Shown in pieces: positions 43,891-55,959 of a DNA stretch of 64,000 nt (its first letter is position 1; the number at the start of each line of letters is the position of its first letter). The DNA lies in NCBI GenBank assembly GCA_012845835.1, contig JABAKD010000021.1, forward strand, positions 12,022,795-12,086,794. Reading direction: 5' to 3'. A program made the translations under genes and the position numbers. The notes below the pieces were generated by a model. That model saw only the letters and a program-made list of their open reading frames with translations. It was not told where the DNA came from and searched no databases. The stretch is from Undaria pinnatifida. Taxonomy: Eukaryota; Sar; Phaeophyceae; Laminariales; Alariaceae.

Positions 43891-44379
43891 TCTCATTTTC
43901 TCCCGTCCCAGTTATTCGCCACTCGCACGAGTGACTCTTAACCCATCTTACGGACGAACATAAGTCCCTAGGCGATATATTTAGCGCCACAGCGTAGCGT
44001 AGCTCACTAATTCGCATGGGTATGGCACACTAAAAACGGCACGAGAAGCTCAAGACCGCAAAGGAGCATGGGGGGTTAGGTTACTCGCTCAAGTCACCCC
44101 TATCCCCTGCATTGGAACGCCGCCCAAACTGACACCCCTACGGTAGCCTGGGTTAGGTGTTGTTTCAATCGCTTTCTCACCAGATACCCTGACACTGCTG
44201 CTTCCGCCGGTTGCCTCCTTGCCGTTCGAAAAGCATTTAGGAACAAAAGTCGCCGCAATCGGACAAGGATAGTACAACGACAATTAACGAAGGTGGCGCC
44301 AAGGTACACGCCTGCACCCTGAAACATCTTCGTTGGAATCCACAGCCGTGTTTGTAGCGGGGTTATTGAAAAACATAAG

Positions 44380-44880
44380 GATACGCTCCACAGCTGCGAG
44401 ATCGAAAGGCTTTAACGAAGCTCATATTCATTTGCAGGTTGTGTGTGATACTTCGATCGCGTGTGTTACCGGGTGTGTGTCCTCGTTAAGGGTGTAGTTC
44501 GACGACTCTCGTTAGAAATAGTTCGTACTGGAGTCAACAGGGAGATATAAATCAAACTTTGCACGGAAACTATAAAACCCGTCTTTGAGGGGGACAAAAT
44601 CTGACCGCTGTACCAGGTTGTCGTACATATCCTGTACCCTGTATTACCAGTGAGGGGCGGGCGTGTTTTTTAAGCGGCGAATGGGGGGGAGGGGCGGGGG
44701 TTTTCGTAACGTGGAGGTGGAGGTAGTGGATTTTCCAATTTTTTGAGGTCGCATAACTGTACGGGAACCTACTGTTCCCGTGGTGCTAGGTCTAGGTGAT
44801 GGTGGAGGTTGCAAGGAAGGAGAGGGAGGGGAGGGGGGGCGGGGAAGGGGGATACTTACTCATTTGTTGCTTGCCTTAGT
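44380..44880 (+). repeat. G-tract family copy
   Basis: cagctgcgagatcgaaagg, gcgactctcgttag, gagggggacaaaatctgacc, and tggtgctaggtctaggtga near 44782. The central part has diverged. Confidence 0.7.
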
Positions 44881-44889
44881 CATTTTAAC

Positions 44890-44962
44890 ATTGACCACGC
44901 ATCCCTCTCGAGACGGATCACCGTTCCTATTCCTAATAGAGACACCTCCAACATTTGGGCGG
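44890..44962 (+). repeat. Dispersed repeat G, copy 2
   Basis: cgagacggatcaccgttcct and aatagagacacctccaacat. About 75 percent identical to copy 1. Confidence 0.6.
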
Positions 44963-45689
44963 TCATTCTTCTTCCATGGGTAACATAGAAATCGTCTGCT
45001 TATCCAACCCCAGTCCTGTTTCGCCGTCTGCGGCCATCATCTATCTCCTAGGATCGCGATCGTCTTCTCGCTTATTTCTAGTCTGCCAACCTCTTGTATG
45101 CCACATACGTCTAAGTTCATAATTTCCTCGTCTAACGCATTCCGTTCCTCCTTGCATATTTCACATTTGACTACTCTGCGAGTCGTACCCTCACACGGGC
45201 ACCTACGCGTAGCAACGTTCTCCTCCTCCGACTACTGATATATCTCTGTCTTCTTTCTGAGAGGGCGGAAAGGGAGGGCCAATTTGACTTTGAACACCAT
45301 ATTAAACAATTTGAGCTACTGCATGCATGGCTTTAAAGCAAATACGTGATATCACCTGTACTTTATTTTCTCCTGGCATATTTTGAGTTTAGGTGGGGCG
45401 GCCGGAGGGGGGGGGGGGGGGGGGGTGCTTGTGTGTGTGGAGGACGAGTTTTGTCGGGCCGGTGGCGGAAGGTGGGGGAAAGAAAGGAAGTTGACGTGTA
45501 TGCGAGTAAAATATTCTGCCAGCGCGCAAAATGTAGACAACCGATATTTAAAAGATGAACTATGAGCGTAATGCGAGCAATATTGTTTTAGTTAACATGA
45601 TATTGTTTATGCGTTAATGCTGTTATTAATAGTGGTTTTTTGCTCACCCTAAAATATCACTGCTACTTTGAATGGTACTCATGGTGTGC

Positions 45690-45785
45690 CGTATAATATA
45701 ACACACATGTGCCCACAACTTGCCAAGATGAGCTTGAACGACATCTTCGATATCACGGATGGGGTAATGCGACTTTTATATTCAT
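45690..45785 (-). repeat. G-tract family fragment
   Basis: acttgccaagatgagcttg...cgatatcacggatggggtaa, matching the 5' core only. Confidence 0.5.
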
Positions 45786-45837
45786 CCCCAGTGTGAATAT
45801 ATATATATATATATATCTATAAGCCCGTCTAGATGAA

Positions 45838-45905
45838 GGCACTCTCTACGATAGAAATAGCCCTTTGTTTCCGAATGATGCCGTCCCCTTAAAAATTTTA
45901 CTTTT
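45838..45905 (-). mobile_element. Possible MITE family 1 fragment
   Basis: ctctacgatagaaatag...ccgaatgatgccgtcccctta resembles the inverted right end of family 1. No opposite terminus found. Confidence 0.35.
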
Positions 45906-46326
45906 GTATTTTTGCAAGTTGTGAGGAAAAAAAAATCAGGGGGAAAATTCCTCGCCTTCTTGTTGTTCATAGGTCTATCGAGGTAACAATACTTTTGAGC
46001 TAGGAAATTTCTGGCGGCGTCCTTGTCAAGCCCTATTGAGTGTTGGGCATGCTTTTTCGAGTATGCCGCGGGTGTTAGGCGCTGGCGTGTTAGGCTCGCT
46101 GTTGGGGGAGACAAGGCAAATGGCCAAGGCTAAGCGAAACTGCACGAGGGTAAAGACACTTTCGAAGGCACTGGCCTTACCGGCAGACCTTGCCGGCCTT
46201 AACGAGCTTTAACGGTCCTCAGCCAAATCGGCACAACCACTTAAAACGGCTTGAGCGAACCCTAACCCGTTTTCTGCTCCAAAACGTATCTCCTACACCA
46301 AATCCAAGTAGTTTGTCACCAAAAAC

Positions 46327-46660
46327 TTTTTTTCTACTTCTTTTTCAATAACCACTTTCACTTGCCAGCTCAACCCGTAGGACGTTGTACACTCCAAGCT
46401 TTCGTCTGGACAAGACGTGGTCACAGGTGTTGTCCCTACCCCGCCCCCCCGTCAATGTGCCTTGATTTGTATCACGCATAGGGTTCAACATTCTCATTGC
46501 TTGTCGATTTTCATCAATTATTGCAATCTCACGCTCTCCCGCTTCCCGCCGATCACTGTGCAAGAAAAAGTCCCTGCGAGCACGTACGTGCTCTCGGTGA
46601 GAATTGAACTCACGAAAACTTGTTTTTTTTTTATAGGGACCAGGGACGCCGGGGCGTTGC
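46327..46660 (-). mobile_element. tRNA-derived SINE, copy C (head truncated)
   Basis: Body shared with copies A and B (cgcatagggttcaac, tcacaggtgttgtcc, acttgccagct). The B box is good (GTGAGTTCAATTCTC on the minus strand), but the A-box side is shortened after a T run. Confidence 0.7.
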
Positions 46661-46693
46661 AGTTCTTAAGGGGAGGGTTAACACGCGTCTCGC

Positions 46694-46784
46694 CTTAACC
46701 CCTTTACAACTGGAAACCCGTTTTTAGGGACAAAATTACTTGGATTCAGTACAGGGAGGGGTTCTGTAGCTGTAAAGGGGTGAA
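46694..46784. mobile_element. 91-bp palindromic MITE, copy 1 (piggyBac-like ends)
   Basis: TTAACCCCTTTACAACTGG ... GTAGCTGTAAAGGGGTGAA. Inverted termini start with CCCCTT next to a TTAA site, as in piggyBac-type elements; the centre aaaattacttggatt is conserved with copy 2. Confidence 0.72.
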
Positions 46785-47744
46785 GTTGTCTACACTGAAG
46801 TATCATAGAGGGGGAAGTGCCGGGCTTGTGACGTACGTCTCAAGCGTGGCAGTGTACGTGGCAATAGCGCCTGTTTAGTGATATTACACCACATCATAAC
46901 TCAATGGGTATAACATAACATTAAGAACAATGCAGCAGTAGACTACATGTACCTGGGTACGTAGCGAGAACAAGAAGCGACGAGTCTGTATGCATATAAC
47001 CACCAAGCCTAGTTACTACGTCGTCACTACTCAGACCGGCGTTGTGCACCGCGCTTGGACCCCCCATGTAGGATAGACATCACGCCGCTCCAAGGGTAGT
47101 AGGTGACAGGCGAAAGGTGTTGCGTCCATGCCCGCAAAAGCTGGCATCTGGTGAACTGGCGCCTGACGTGTCTCCGCATCCCTCCGCATAGCACGCACAC
47201 CAAATATACATCGCTGTGGCTTTTGGGGGGGAGTTCCAATTCAACGGGGCGTTATTGTTTTACGCGATAAACGCCAAAACAAAATCATTGGAAGGACTCA
47301 TTGCGCCGTCAGGCAACGAGCCTTACGTCAGTAAGGCTCGCATAAGGCTTAAAGCAGTCCCGAAGGCACGTGTACAAAAACGGGGCTAAGGAAACTTTGG
47401 CGAGATTTAAGGCCAGGGTATGGTCTACAGAGTGTGGTCCACCGCAATTATAATGTTTCAAGGGTGAAATTATTTTTCACGTTTGATAACACGCACGACT
47501 ATAGGTCCTGTATTTTTCATGGAGTGGAAGCTGTTGTAATCCTCTAGTACATGCGGCGTCCAGGTCTGAGGCCCTTGTTAGTGGCGCTCACCAAAACATG
47601 CTCTAGCATGCAGTGGATGATCGCTGAGTGATGTTCCTTTCCTCTGCATCACACCACGTAGTACATGACAACCCAACATGCTTCTTGGAGATGACAATGA
47701 AAAATCCATCGCACACCAGAGAGGATACTCGGCTAAGAGATTGC

Positions 47745-47870
47745 CTAGAATACCAACCATCGGGATCAGGTTACCAAGCAGCGCATGTGGTTTCACTTCT
47801 TCGCACTACACCCAGAACACTACGGGCATGCGTCGGGCCCAGTTCACGGATGCCCACTAAAACCATTAGC
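47745..47870 (+). repeat. Dispersed repeat F, copy 1 (possible LINE part)
   Basis: atcaggttaccaagcagcgc...gggcatgcgtcgggcccagt. Translates SGYQAAHVVSLLRTTPRTL and ACVGPSSRMP, close to SGYRAAHLALPP...TCVGPRSLMP of copy 2; it directly precedes the LINE relic in the same orientation. Confidence 0.6.
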
Positions 47871-47872
47871 AA

Positions 47873-48205
47873 GGAGGTGGTAAAACGGATGATTTTGTTT
47901 GCGGGATTCGTGGCACGTATGGGGGAGGAGCGTCTGCCACAGAGGGTGATGTTTGGGAGTTTGTTCGGGGTAAGGGCTACTCAGGGGGTCAAGAGAAGGA
48001 CTGGATGGATTATCTAAAGGAGAATATGTCGGTCTTTGGAATAAAATTTGAAGGATGGCGAAAGGCTGCTCAGAAGGCTGGCAGATGGTTTCGAAGAGTA
48101 GAGGAGGGAGTCGAGTTGTTCATGCGGAATTGGCATGAAACGGAGAGACGCAAAGCTGCAGAGCGACGCGCGAAGGCTACGGCAGCGCCATCCACCGTTG
48201 GCATC
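47873..48205 (+). pseudogene. LINE-type retrotransposon ORF C-terminus, frameshifted
   Basis: Two overlapping frames read one conserved tail: GFVARMGEERLPQRVMFG in the first, then GYSGGQEKDW, KFEGWRKAAQKAGRWFRR and FMRNWHETERRKAAERR in the second. I recognise this tail from reverse-transcriptase-related proteins of brown algae and oomycetes (from memory). One indel near 47966-47971, at ttcggggtaag, breaks the frame. No upstream reverse transcriptase domain is visible. Confidence 0.6.
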
Positions 48206-48219
48206 TCTAAGCGGCCGGG

Positions 48220-48315
48220 GGAAGGGGGTAGAGGCGGGGGGAGGGGGTAGAGGCGGGGGGCGGGGGGGAGGGGGTAGGGGGAAAGGGAGGAAAGGGGGGG
48301 GGGGGGGGGAGGGGG
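48220..48315 (+). repeat. G-rich (GGGGGTAGAGGC)n tract
   Basis: Tandem gggggtagaggcggggg units followed by a G12 run, directly after the LINE relic. Potential G-quadruplex former. Confidence 0.7.
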
Positions 48316-48519
48316 AGCGTCATGCCCAAGAGACTGAAGTCTGGGTTTGGCCATCATCGTATTGAAAGTTGTGGGCCTTCTAATGGCCGTCACAAGTTAG
48401 CATAAGACCGCCCTGACTTCTTCGCCACGTTGCGTTCTCTCCCAGGTGCCTTTGATGATGGACGTGATACCCTCTGGTAGCCCAATGCCATCCTTAGCCA
48501 GTTCCTAGGGTCTGCTAGT

Positions 48520-48715
48520 ATGACATTTTCCTTTCTTTTCTTTTTCTTCTTCTTCTTTTTTCTCTTATTCTTTCCTTGCTTTCTTGTCTTGTCTTTTCTT
48601 GTTTTTCTTGTCTTTTCTTCTCTTTGCTTGCGTTTTTCGTTTTTGTTTCGTTTTTCTTTTTTTCTTTTTCCTTTCCTTCATCTTCTTTTCTTTTCTTTGT
48701 TTCTTTTCTCCAATT
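48520..48715. repeat. Polypyrimidine (TTTTC)n tract
   Basis: About 195 bp almost purely T and C on the plus strand, about 320 bp after the LINE relic. Confidence 0.85.
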
Positions 48716-49059
48716 GACTTACGCCTGTCGTACGTATGCGTAGTGATAGATACTACGTGTACCATATACGTGGTAATCTTCTTTGGGTGGCAATCGGAAT
48801 TGTCGGTTTCTCCAGGCGTGAGTAGTGAGACGTGTGCACCGGCCTGGACCTGGCACATCGTAGATTGACTCCCGATTTCACTTTTATATGTTTCTGGTGG
48901 AGGCATGCATTGCGTCAGCTATGATATATGCGTGTACCACCTTGAGTTGTGTGTGTTTTCCCTGGGGTATTCCTCAGCTCCATAGTGACTGGAGCCTGTC
49001 CTGTGACCACGGACTTGATCATGCGAGTTAATGTGAGACAACAACAACAACAACAACAA

Positions 49060-49780
49060 TGATGGGTGAATGCTGTAATTTAATGCGCTGCCTGTGATTG
49101 CCCTGTCTCCCGGTCTGTTTGTTCTGCCTTTCATTAAACCTGGTATTGTTTAGATGAGCAGTTTCGCGAAATATAGTTTTGCATGAAGCGATATGAAGAC
49201 TGCGATGTGGCTGACGTGGAGGGAATCTTTTACAAGGTTATGTAATGTAGGGTTTGTGGATTTCGGGTGAGGGCATGGGAATCTTACAGAACTTTCAGCA
49301 GTTACGGGTACGGGTTTGGAAGTTTTACAAAACTTACACAAGTTCCGGGCAGGTACAAGTGTGCGTACCCATACCCCGCGTTCTTGTGATACTGGCGTAC
49401 AGAACCCACACAAGCTTCCGGTATGGGTATGAGTGTTCTACAGATACAGAAATTCTTTGTAGGGTAATACCCGGAGTAAGTACCCCGGGCATCGTCCTGT
49501 GTGTACCTTACGGGCAGAACAGAAATAGAATGTTCGCGTACGCGTAAGGAAGCCGTACAGATCTTGCAGAAGATCCGGGTACGTGTATGAAGATCTTGCG
49601 GAACTTACATGAGTTCCTCGAAGGGTAGTACCCGGGGTAAATACGTGTCTACGTGCCCAACCTTGGAATCTTACTCTTCTTGTAAAATATGCAGGGGATA
49701 TATAGGCTTCATCCATCCATGGAATAGTTTTATTGTGCGGACGCAATGAGTGGTTTGAAGTGTGCGCACACCCGTATCTT
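49060..49780 (+). repeat. Dispersed repeat E, copy 1, with degenerate internal tandem repeats
   Basis: Start gggtgaatgctg...aatgcgctgcctgtgattgc and end gtgcggacgcaatgagtgg match 57165-57410. The interior 49250-49650 is an imperfect tandem array of acccgggta / ttcckgggta and tcttgcagaa motifs absent from the other copy. Confidence 0.6.
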
Positions 49781-51624
49781 TTCAGATTCTTGTATCATCG
49801 GGCGTTGGAATTCTAGACGTCGTTGACATGGCAACATGGAGTTTCACGAGCGACTGACTCATGTCGTGATATTCGGGACGACGGCTGGTGGGGCCCGGTG
49901 TTTGGCGGGCGACATCAGGGTGTTCGAAAGCCAAAGAGTTTTCCACGGATACCTCCCCTTCAACACTGTTCGGAGTAAAGACTGTGCTATGGCCGAGGGT
50001 GGCTAAGAAGAGTGGGAGCTGGCACCGGGGGATCGTCGACGCGGCAGACCTCTTCGCGACGAGCTGGCACAGGGGCGAGGCGGAGATGAGTTGGCAAGGG
50101 CTCACATCAGAGGACGCCAGTAATAGCAGCGACCACGGGAAACCGGGGGGACTGGAGGACGGTGGAGGGGGGCAATCGTACTGATACAGCCCTTTGTAGC
50201 TGAACACAAAACGAAGTGGTAGATCGTGCGGCGAGGCATCAGTTCGACTAAGAAGTGGAGGGCGTGCTACTACTCTAGCCCAAGGATTCGTATTTCCTCA
50301 CCTGTATTGTAACCCCCCCAAAAAACGGCAAAGAGCCCTTTTCAGCTTTTTCTCGAAAATTAACCTAGCTATTCCTCCTATTCCTAGAAAAATAACTTTT
50401 TTTTTGGAGGGGACAAAAATATCACCGCCGGGTGGTACATGCGCTACACCACGCACGAGTGTGCGATTCGTTCAGGCCTCTGGGCAATCATTTCCAGTCA
50501 TTCTCACTCCTCCACACAGTAGTAGAGTGGCAAGACAGACTGCGAGCGCCTGAGCTATGTTCATCGGTTTCAGGATTAATGATCTTCACTTGTTCATAGT
50601 AGTGTGCTGATAGCTAACTATCATATATATCTAGACCTATGTCTTTGTCCTTTTCTATATTTTATATGTATCAATATATCTGTATGGTGAGGAACATCAG
50701 CAATGTAAAGTACAAAGCAGAACGATAACAGCAGCCACAATAGTGCGGTGATGCGTGTGTAGCGACCGCGACCGTATCCGGTACTGAAAGCACAGACGAG
50801 GACGCCTCGACGAAATCCGAACGTCTCCGCTGCATCTGCCGCGACTTCACCCGTTCCATTTGAATGCGATACCATAGCATGATTATACAAATATTCAATT
50901 GTATACAAATATTCGATTGTACCCCTTTCATGACGCCGTCCGCCGTAATTTTCAAATCAAACCAAAAAAAGGTACACTGTATGGTATATAAAACATGACG
51001 TGTGTGGTGTTGGCAGCAAAATATCACATGTGTGTGCAACACAATGGACGACGCTACATTCCGAAATAGTCCCACATACTGTCCTGGTAATAATGCTGTC
51101 GTTGTTGTTGCTGTTGTTGCTGTTGACGGTTTGAGGATCCACAGCAGTGTCAACGCTCTAGAGCAACTTCAAGGTCTTGAAGGTGGCCGGAAGAACCAAC
51201 GAAGGGGCTGACCAGCTCGTATGACACGCACGTCACACGTCAGTTCGATGTGATACGTTAAATCCGACAGTTCTATCCATTTCACCCCGACCAGTGATAT
51301 CATCAGGGGGCACTTCGACTGGTATTTCGTAAGGGTTTTAGGGATATGGTTACGGTTAGCATGGTTGCAAAAGGACAATACCGTCGGACACCCCGAGACA
51401 AAGGGCGCTAGGGGCAACGGTAAAGGAGCTGCGGTGAAGGTGCACAAAGCCGCAGGACCACAGCAGCCGCGCAAGAAGATGCTTTTGGTCGATTTTACGG
51501 AACTACAACAGATGTCATGAACCGGTGTTTCTTGGGCCGCCTCGTCTGTGGATAACGACTCTTGACGGAAAATCCTAATTGACATAGACGTTGAGAATGG
51601 ATTTCATATACATCACCCCCTTGA

Positions 51625-52085
51625 AGTATTTATAGCTTCCACGCACAAATTGCCAGCCCGTCCGCCCCCCCCCCACCAGCCCCCCCCCGCCCCCCCCTGT
51701 CCCCCCCTCCAACCCCGCTCCCTTTTAGTCAAAACAAGCCCCTCACGTCCATCAAAACTCCGCCCTCCCCTCACCGGTTATTCGACTTACAGGGTTCACT
51801 TGGTAAAAGGAAGCATTTCCTTCCACAGCTGACAGATTTTGTCTCCCTCAGAAAGTGGTTTTGTAGTTTCCGCGCACAGACTGACCAGCATCACCCTGTC
51901 GACCCTGATAGCTACTCTGTAGTTGTAAGGGGAGTCGCCGACCTACATCCTTAATGAGGACACACAACCCGTAATACGCACGATCGGAGTATCACACACA
52001 GCTTGCAAAGATGAGTTTCGACGAAATCGTCGATCTCATAGCTGGAGTGTATTTTCAATTTTCATAATAATACTTGGAAAAAAAT
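51625..52085 (-). repeat. G-tract family copy
   Basis: Complement orientation: poly-C tracts at 51660-51720, cacagctgacagattttgtc at about 51825, ggagtcgccgacctacatcc, gatctcatagctggagtg. Confidence 0.75.
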
Positions 52086-52092
52086 ATTGAGT

Positions 52093-52185
52093 GATTCCAC
52101 GATAGCTCCCCGCCAAACAAGCGGTTTTCTTCCATAAACGTTTCATGGCCGCCCGACACGAGGACGGAGACAATTGAAAACGTAG
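52093..52185 (+). mobile_element. MITE family 2, copy 3 (left part only)
   Basis: GATTCCACGATAGCTCCCC then GTTTCATGGCCGCCCGACAC, matching the first ~95 bp of copy 2 in its own orientation. It runs into the GGCGG-palindrome region; no right terminus. Confidence 0.65.
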
Positions 52186-53560
52186 TACAGCATGGGGGCC
52201 TTTCTATAGGGCGGCCTAAATAAGGCGGTCGTTCGAGATAGGGCGGTCGAAAACAGCTTGACACGACAGAAGATGGGAAGAGGGCGGCTACCGTGCTATA
52301 CAGCAACGGACCCTGTATAAGGCGGTAGCCGCCTATTCCGGGCGCCTACGGCCCTATTCAGGGTGGCCACGGGGGCCCTATCCACAGCCCGCTTTCGCCT
52401 CCACATCAGTACATTACCTTGATTTGGTGCTGCTTTTGAGCCAGGTATAGGCAGCAGTATCACATTCATACTGCTGTTGTTTCTGCCGCGAGAACACACA
52501 CCCCTAGCACACAACGAACAGGCGGGATACGCACGACGCACTGTGCAGCAAGCGAACTGTGTTTGGTTCTAGCCCGCACCCCCGAGCGCCCTGACGGCCA
52601 CGAATGTCGCGGAAAACGCGGTGGTCTACTGCACCGACTCTGTGGTGACGGTGCTGACGCCGATCCGGACTGCGAGAACCCAATGCAGCGCGTCTGCCGT
52701 GATTGCCTTGCCGCCAAGTGATCTTCGAAGGGCAAAGGCAAGGCTGTCGAAAATGCCAGGCGGGAAAGCGCAAGGCGTCAGAGACGGGTGGTGTTGATGA
52801 TACGACGGGGCACGGGGGCGGTGTCCCCCCGGCCTACGTGGAACTGTCGTTGCACTTCATTTCTCTGGAAAACGCAGCGGAAGCGTGCGGCAACGGCGAT
52901 GTGTCCTTCAATCTGTAGAAGGCCAGGATGTCGTTCATCAAAGAGCATGCCTCTAAGCCAGCATCGCAGCCAGACATGAGGCAGTTTTGTGAGCCTCAAG
53001 AAGGCCAAGGGGGGGGGGCACAGCGGAGGACTCTAGTGCAGTACAGTAGTCACAGAACAGAAGTACAGTGCCGTATAATATGTTGGAGCTCTGTTGTAAA
53101 TGTGCACCAGCGCAAAGAGTCCTCTCCAAAAAACAGTACGGCAGTGTGTGTCTTCTCTGGGTGGAGTTCGTCTTCGACGGCCTCTGTCGCCCGCGGCTCA
53201 AATAATATAATACTTCTCAAAATGCAAAGTGTGTGTGTGCGTGCACCCGTCTGATCTGCTGTGCAGTGGTGTGTAGTTGACACCACACCTATTTTCTGGG
53301 TTCAGCGCTGGTAATGCTGCACCGCTGTACCTTCCTTCTGCGAGCACACGTATGATATCCCTCTGTCGTGACACCTTTCGGGTCAGAGGCACTCTGTGCT
53401 CTACCTCAAAAGGCTGAGTGCACTCAATAGGGCGGTTACCGCCTTATTGGGATATCACCAAAAGCCCAGTAGAGCATTCAACCGCCTTAACTCCGATAGG
53501 GCACTCTTTCAAGATAGGGCGGTCCAAATCTCGGTGCACTATACCGGCTTATATAGCCCC
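52185..53560. mobile_element. Transposon-like unit bounded by GGCGG palindromes
   Basis: Subterminal palindromes TATAAGGCGGTAGCCGCC (52316) and AATAGGGCGGTTACCGCC (53426) face each other in inverted orientation. Further AGATAGGGCGGTC motifs occur on both outer sides (near 52235 and 53515). The ~1.1-kb interior holds the zinc-finger relic. Outer limits are uncertain. Confidence 0.5.
52545..52721 (+). pseudogene. Decayed zinc-finger reading frame inside a transposon-like unit
   Basis: Open frame with PDGHECRGKRGGLLHRLCG and RVCRDCLAAK then stop. The spacing resembles the C-x-x-C...H-x-x-C-G...C-x-x-C fingers at the end of several DNA-transposon and BED-type proteins, with one expected Cys now Arg. 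Downstream frames (GCRKCQAGKRKAS) may be its continuation after an indel. Confidence 0.35.
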
Positions 53561-53576
53561 CCCCCCCACTAAATTG

Positions 53577-53735
53577 GCTTTCGGCATCAACGACCTGGGT
53601 CCAACGCATGTCCGAGGTGTCTTAGGTGGACAGAGGGGCGGTGGTAAAGCCAAGTGCGCTGCTCGATAACCTGATTGTGGGCGTTGAAGTATTGAGCTAT
53701 CTGAGGGCCGCGTCTCCTCTTCATCAGGTTTATGG
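53577..53735 (-). repeat. Dispersed repeat F, copy 2
   Basis: Complement of copy 1 with about 70 percent identity by eye, abutting the right edge of the GGCGG-bounded unit. Confidence 0.6.
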
Positions 53736-54435
53736 CGGAGAGATTTCTTGTTCATATTCGAAGTAGATGTTGGGGTGTCACATACCTGGTACAGCCCAGT
53801 GTCGCATTAAAGAAATGGACATCTACAAGTAGACTGCATGCTAGGGCGAGGCTTATGTCAGCACCACTAACACGAGGATCAGAACTGGACGCGGCATCTA
53901 CAGGCCCACAACATTTTGTATTACATGAGGAAAACAGGGTGAATATTTGCATGATGCGTAATGCAAAAAGGAAGTACATGCAAAAACGAAAAACACTGTG
54001 TACACCACACCACCCTAGTGCTTAAGATACTACGTACGTTCCGCCATCATGCTCGCCCGCCGGTGTATGCTGAACCACGGAACGAAGTGCGGCGGGTGAG
54101 CGTGCATATGGTAGACAAGCATCCCTTCAGAGCAATAGGGTTGTGTTGTGACGGATTGGATTTTTCCCCTCCTTGTATAAATTGCAAATGGAATTGCATG
54201 ACATAATCACCTCGCTGGTTGAAATTTGAACGCGTATTGTTGTCTCTCAGTTCGTGACTGTGAAGGTGGTCGCTCTACTAATACGGTAGGCATCGGCAGG
54301 CAGTTCTCGGCACGCCACTGCTCGTGGTGTTGCTGGATGTAGACAAGTGAAAATACCAGTTTAATTTGCAGAACCACTCCCCTGTGACTACGGTAATATA
54401 CTAGCTTTAGAAGAAAATGTTTCAACTGGGAGAAT

Positions 54436-55040
54436 ATACTATAAAAAAAATAAAAACTCCAGCTGAGAGATCGAATATTTCATCGAAACTCATGTTTGCA
54501 AGCTGTGTGTGATGCTCCGATCTCGCGTATTACGGGTTGTGTGTCCTCGTTAAGGGTATAGGTCGGCGACTCCCCTTGCAACTACAGTGTAGCTATCAGG
54601 ATCAACAGGGTGATGTTAAGCAGTCTGTGCGCGGAAACTATAAAACCAGTTTCTGAGGGGAACAAAATCTGACAGCTGTGAAGGAAATGCATCAGTTTAT
54701 TAAGTGAATCTTGGAAGTCGAATATCCGGTGAGGGGAGGGCGGAGGTTTTTAGGACGTGGGGGCTTGATTTTGATCAAAAAGGGGGCAGGAGGGGGGGAG
54801 GGGGGGTAGGGAACGGGTGGGGCGGGTCAATTTGTGAGTGGAAACTATATATCCTTCATGTGGCGGAGGGGGGGGGGGGATGTAGCGGGGGAGGCGGGGG
54901 GCGGGAGGGAGGGGCTTTAGGTCGGATAGATGTAGGGGTTTGCTATGCGCGTGGTGCTAGGTCTAGGCGATGGTGCGGGTGGTGGTGAAGGAGGGGGCGT
55001 TGGGGGCGGGGGTGGGTGGGAATTGCAGAAGCGGCATGGA
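54436..55040 (+). repeat. G-tract family copy
   Basis: Core block from actccagctgagagatcg through gggacaaaatctgacagctg, then G-rich blocks ending with gtggtgctaggtctaggcga at about 54951. Confidence 0.75.
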
Positions 55041-55271
55041 CGGCTCTAATGCGGTAGCACCATGCTGCTAGCGTCACAAGCAAGTCACTACAAAGTTTTC
55101 GTGATGTTTTGAGAAAAGTGCTGCTCTATCGAATGTTCCGTCATACCACTGTTGTGTGCAATCATCCTATCGCTGCATGGCAGTATGCTATAGACCTATA
55201 CACTATCTTCATTTTTTTTCACTTTTTCTAATCGTGATCTGTTCATCACGTATATCACCAGCCATGGTGGT

Positions 55272-55582
55272 CCTTTCTTTCTGTCTTTTCGAACACTTCT
55301 ACTTTCCAGCTTACAGCCAAGCCATGATCACAGGTGTCGTCCCTTCTCCTCCCCCAGTTCTTCCCTTCAACTTTTATCGCGCATAGGGTTCGGCTATCCC
55401 ACACCCCGTCGATTTCTCATCGGGTGTTGCTAACTCACGCTCTCGCGCTTTCCGCAAGTTAATTTGTGCGCGAGAAAACATCCTCACAAATGTGTACCAG
55501 TATGCACTGGGGGGGATTCTCACTTACGATACTGACCGATACCAGGCCCGAGGATAACCTGATACGCCACCGGGGCCACCGT
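55272..55582 (-). mobile_element. tRNA-derived SINE, copy B
   Basis: Same head (gatacgccaccgggg) and body landmarks as copy A: cgcgcatagggttcggc, cgctttccgcaagtt, tccagctt. The B box is degraded (ggggattctcac) and the 3' end lacks a long poly(A). Confidence 0.75.
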
Positions 55583-55959
55583 CGAGGTAACACATACCTA
55601 GGCATGGTTGTTCCAAAAACAGCAGGTGAACCAAAAAGACCAAGGTCCCCAATGGTTGCCTATAGCTTAGTCTTGGTGGTACCATCGTATATTCATCCGG
55701 ACGATCTTTAATTATTTCATACCAGAATACATACACATGAAAAATAAGACAAAAGCAGGCCACAGGTACCATGTCATGTGACATTAGTGGTGTTCAACTC
55801 TTACTTCGGAAGCTATTAACCACAACTTATCAAAAACATGAACCTGAGAACAACTTCATGTACAGTTTGCTGCCATCCACGTCGTAGTTTTCTTCGAATA
55901 TTGGGCATCTGCATTTAGCATGCAAGTAGCGTATTTTGCTCCCACGCACCTACCTGCGC

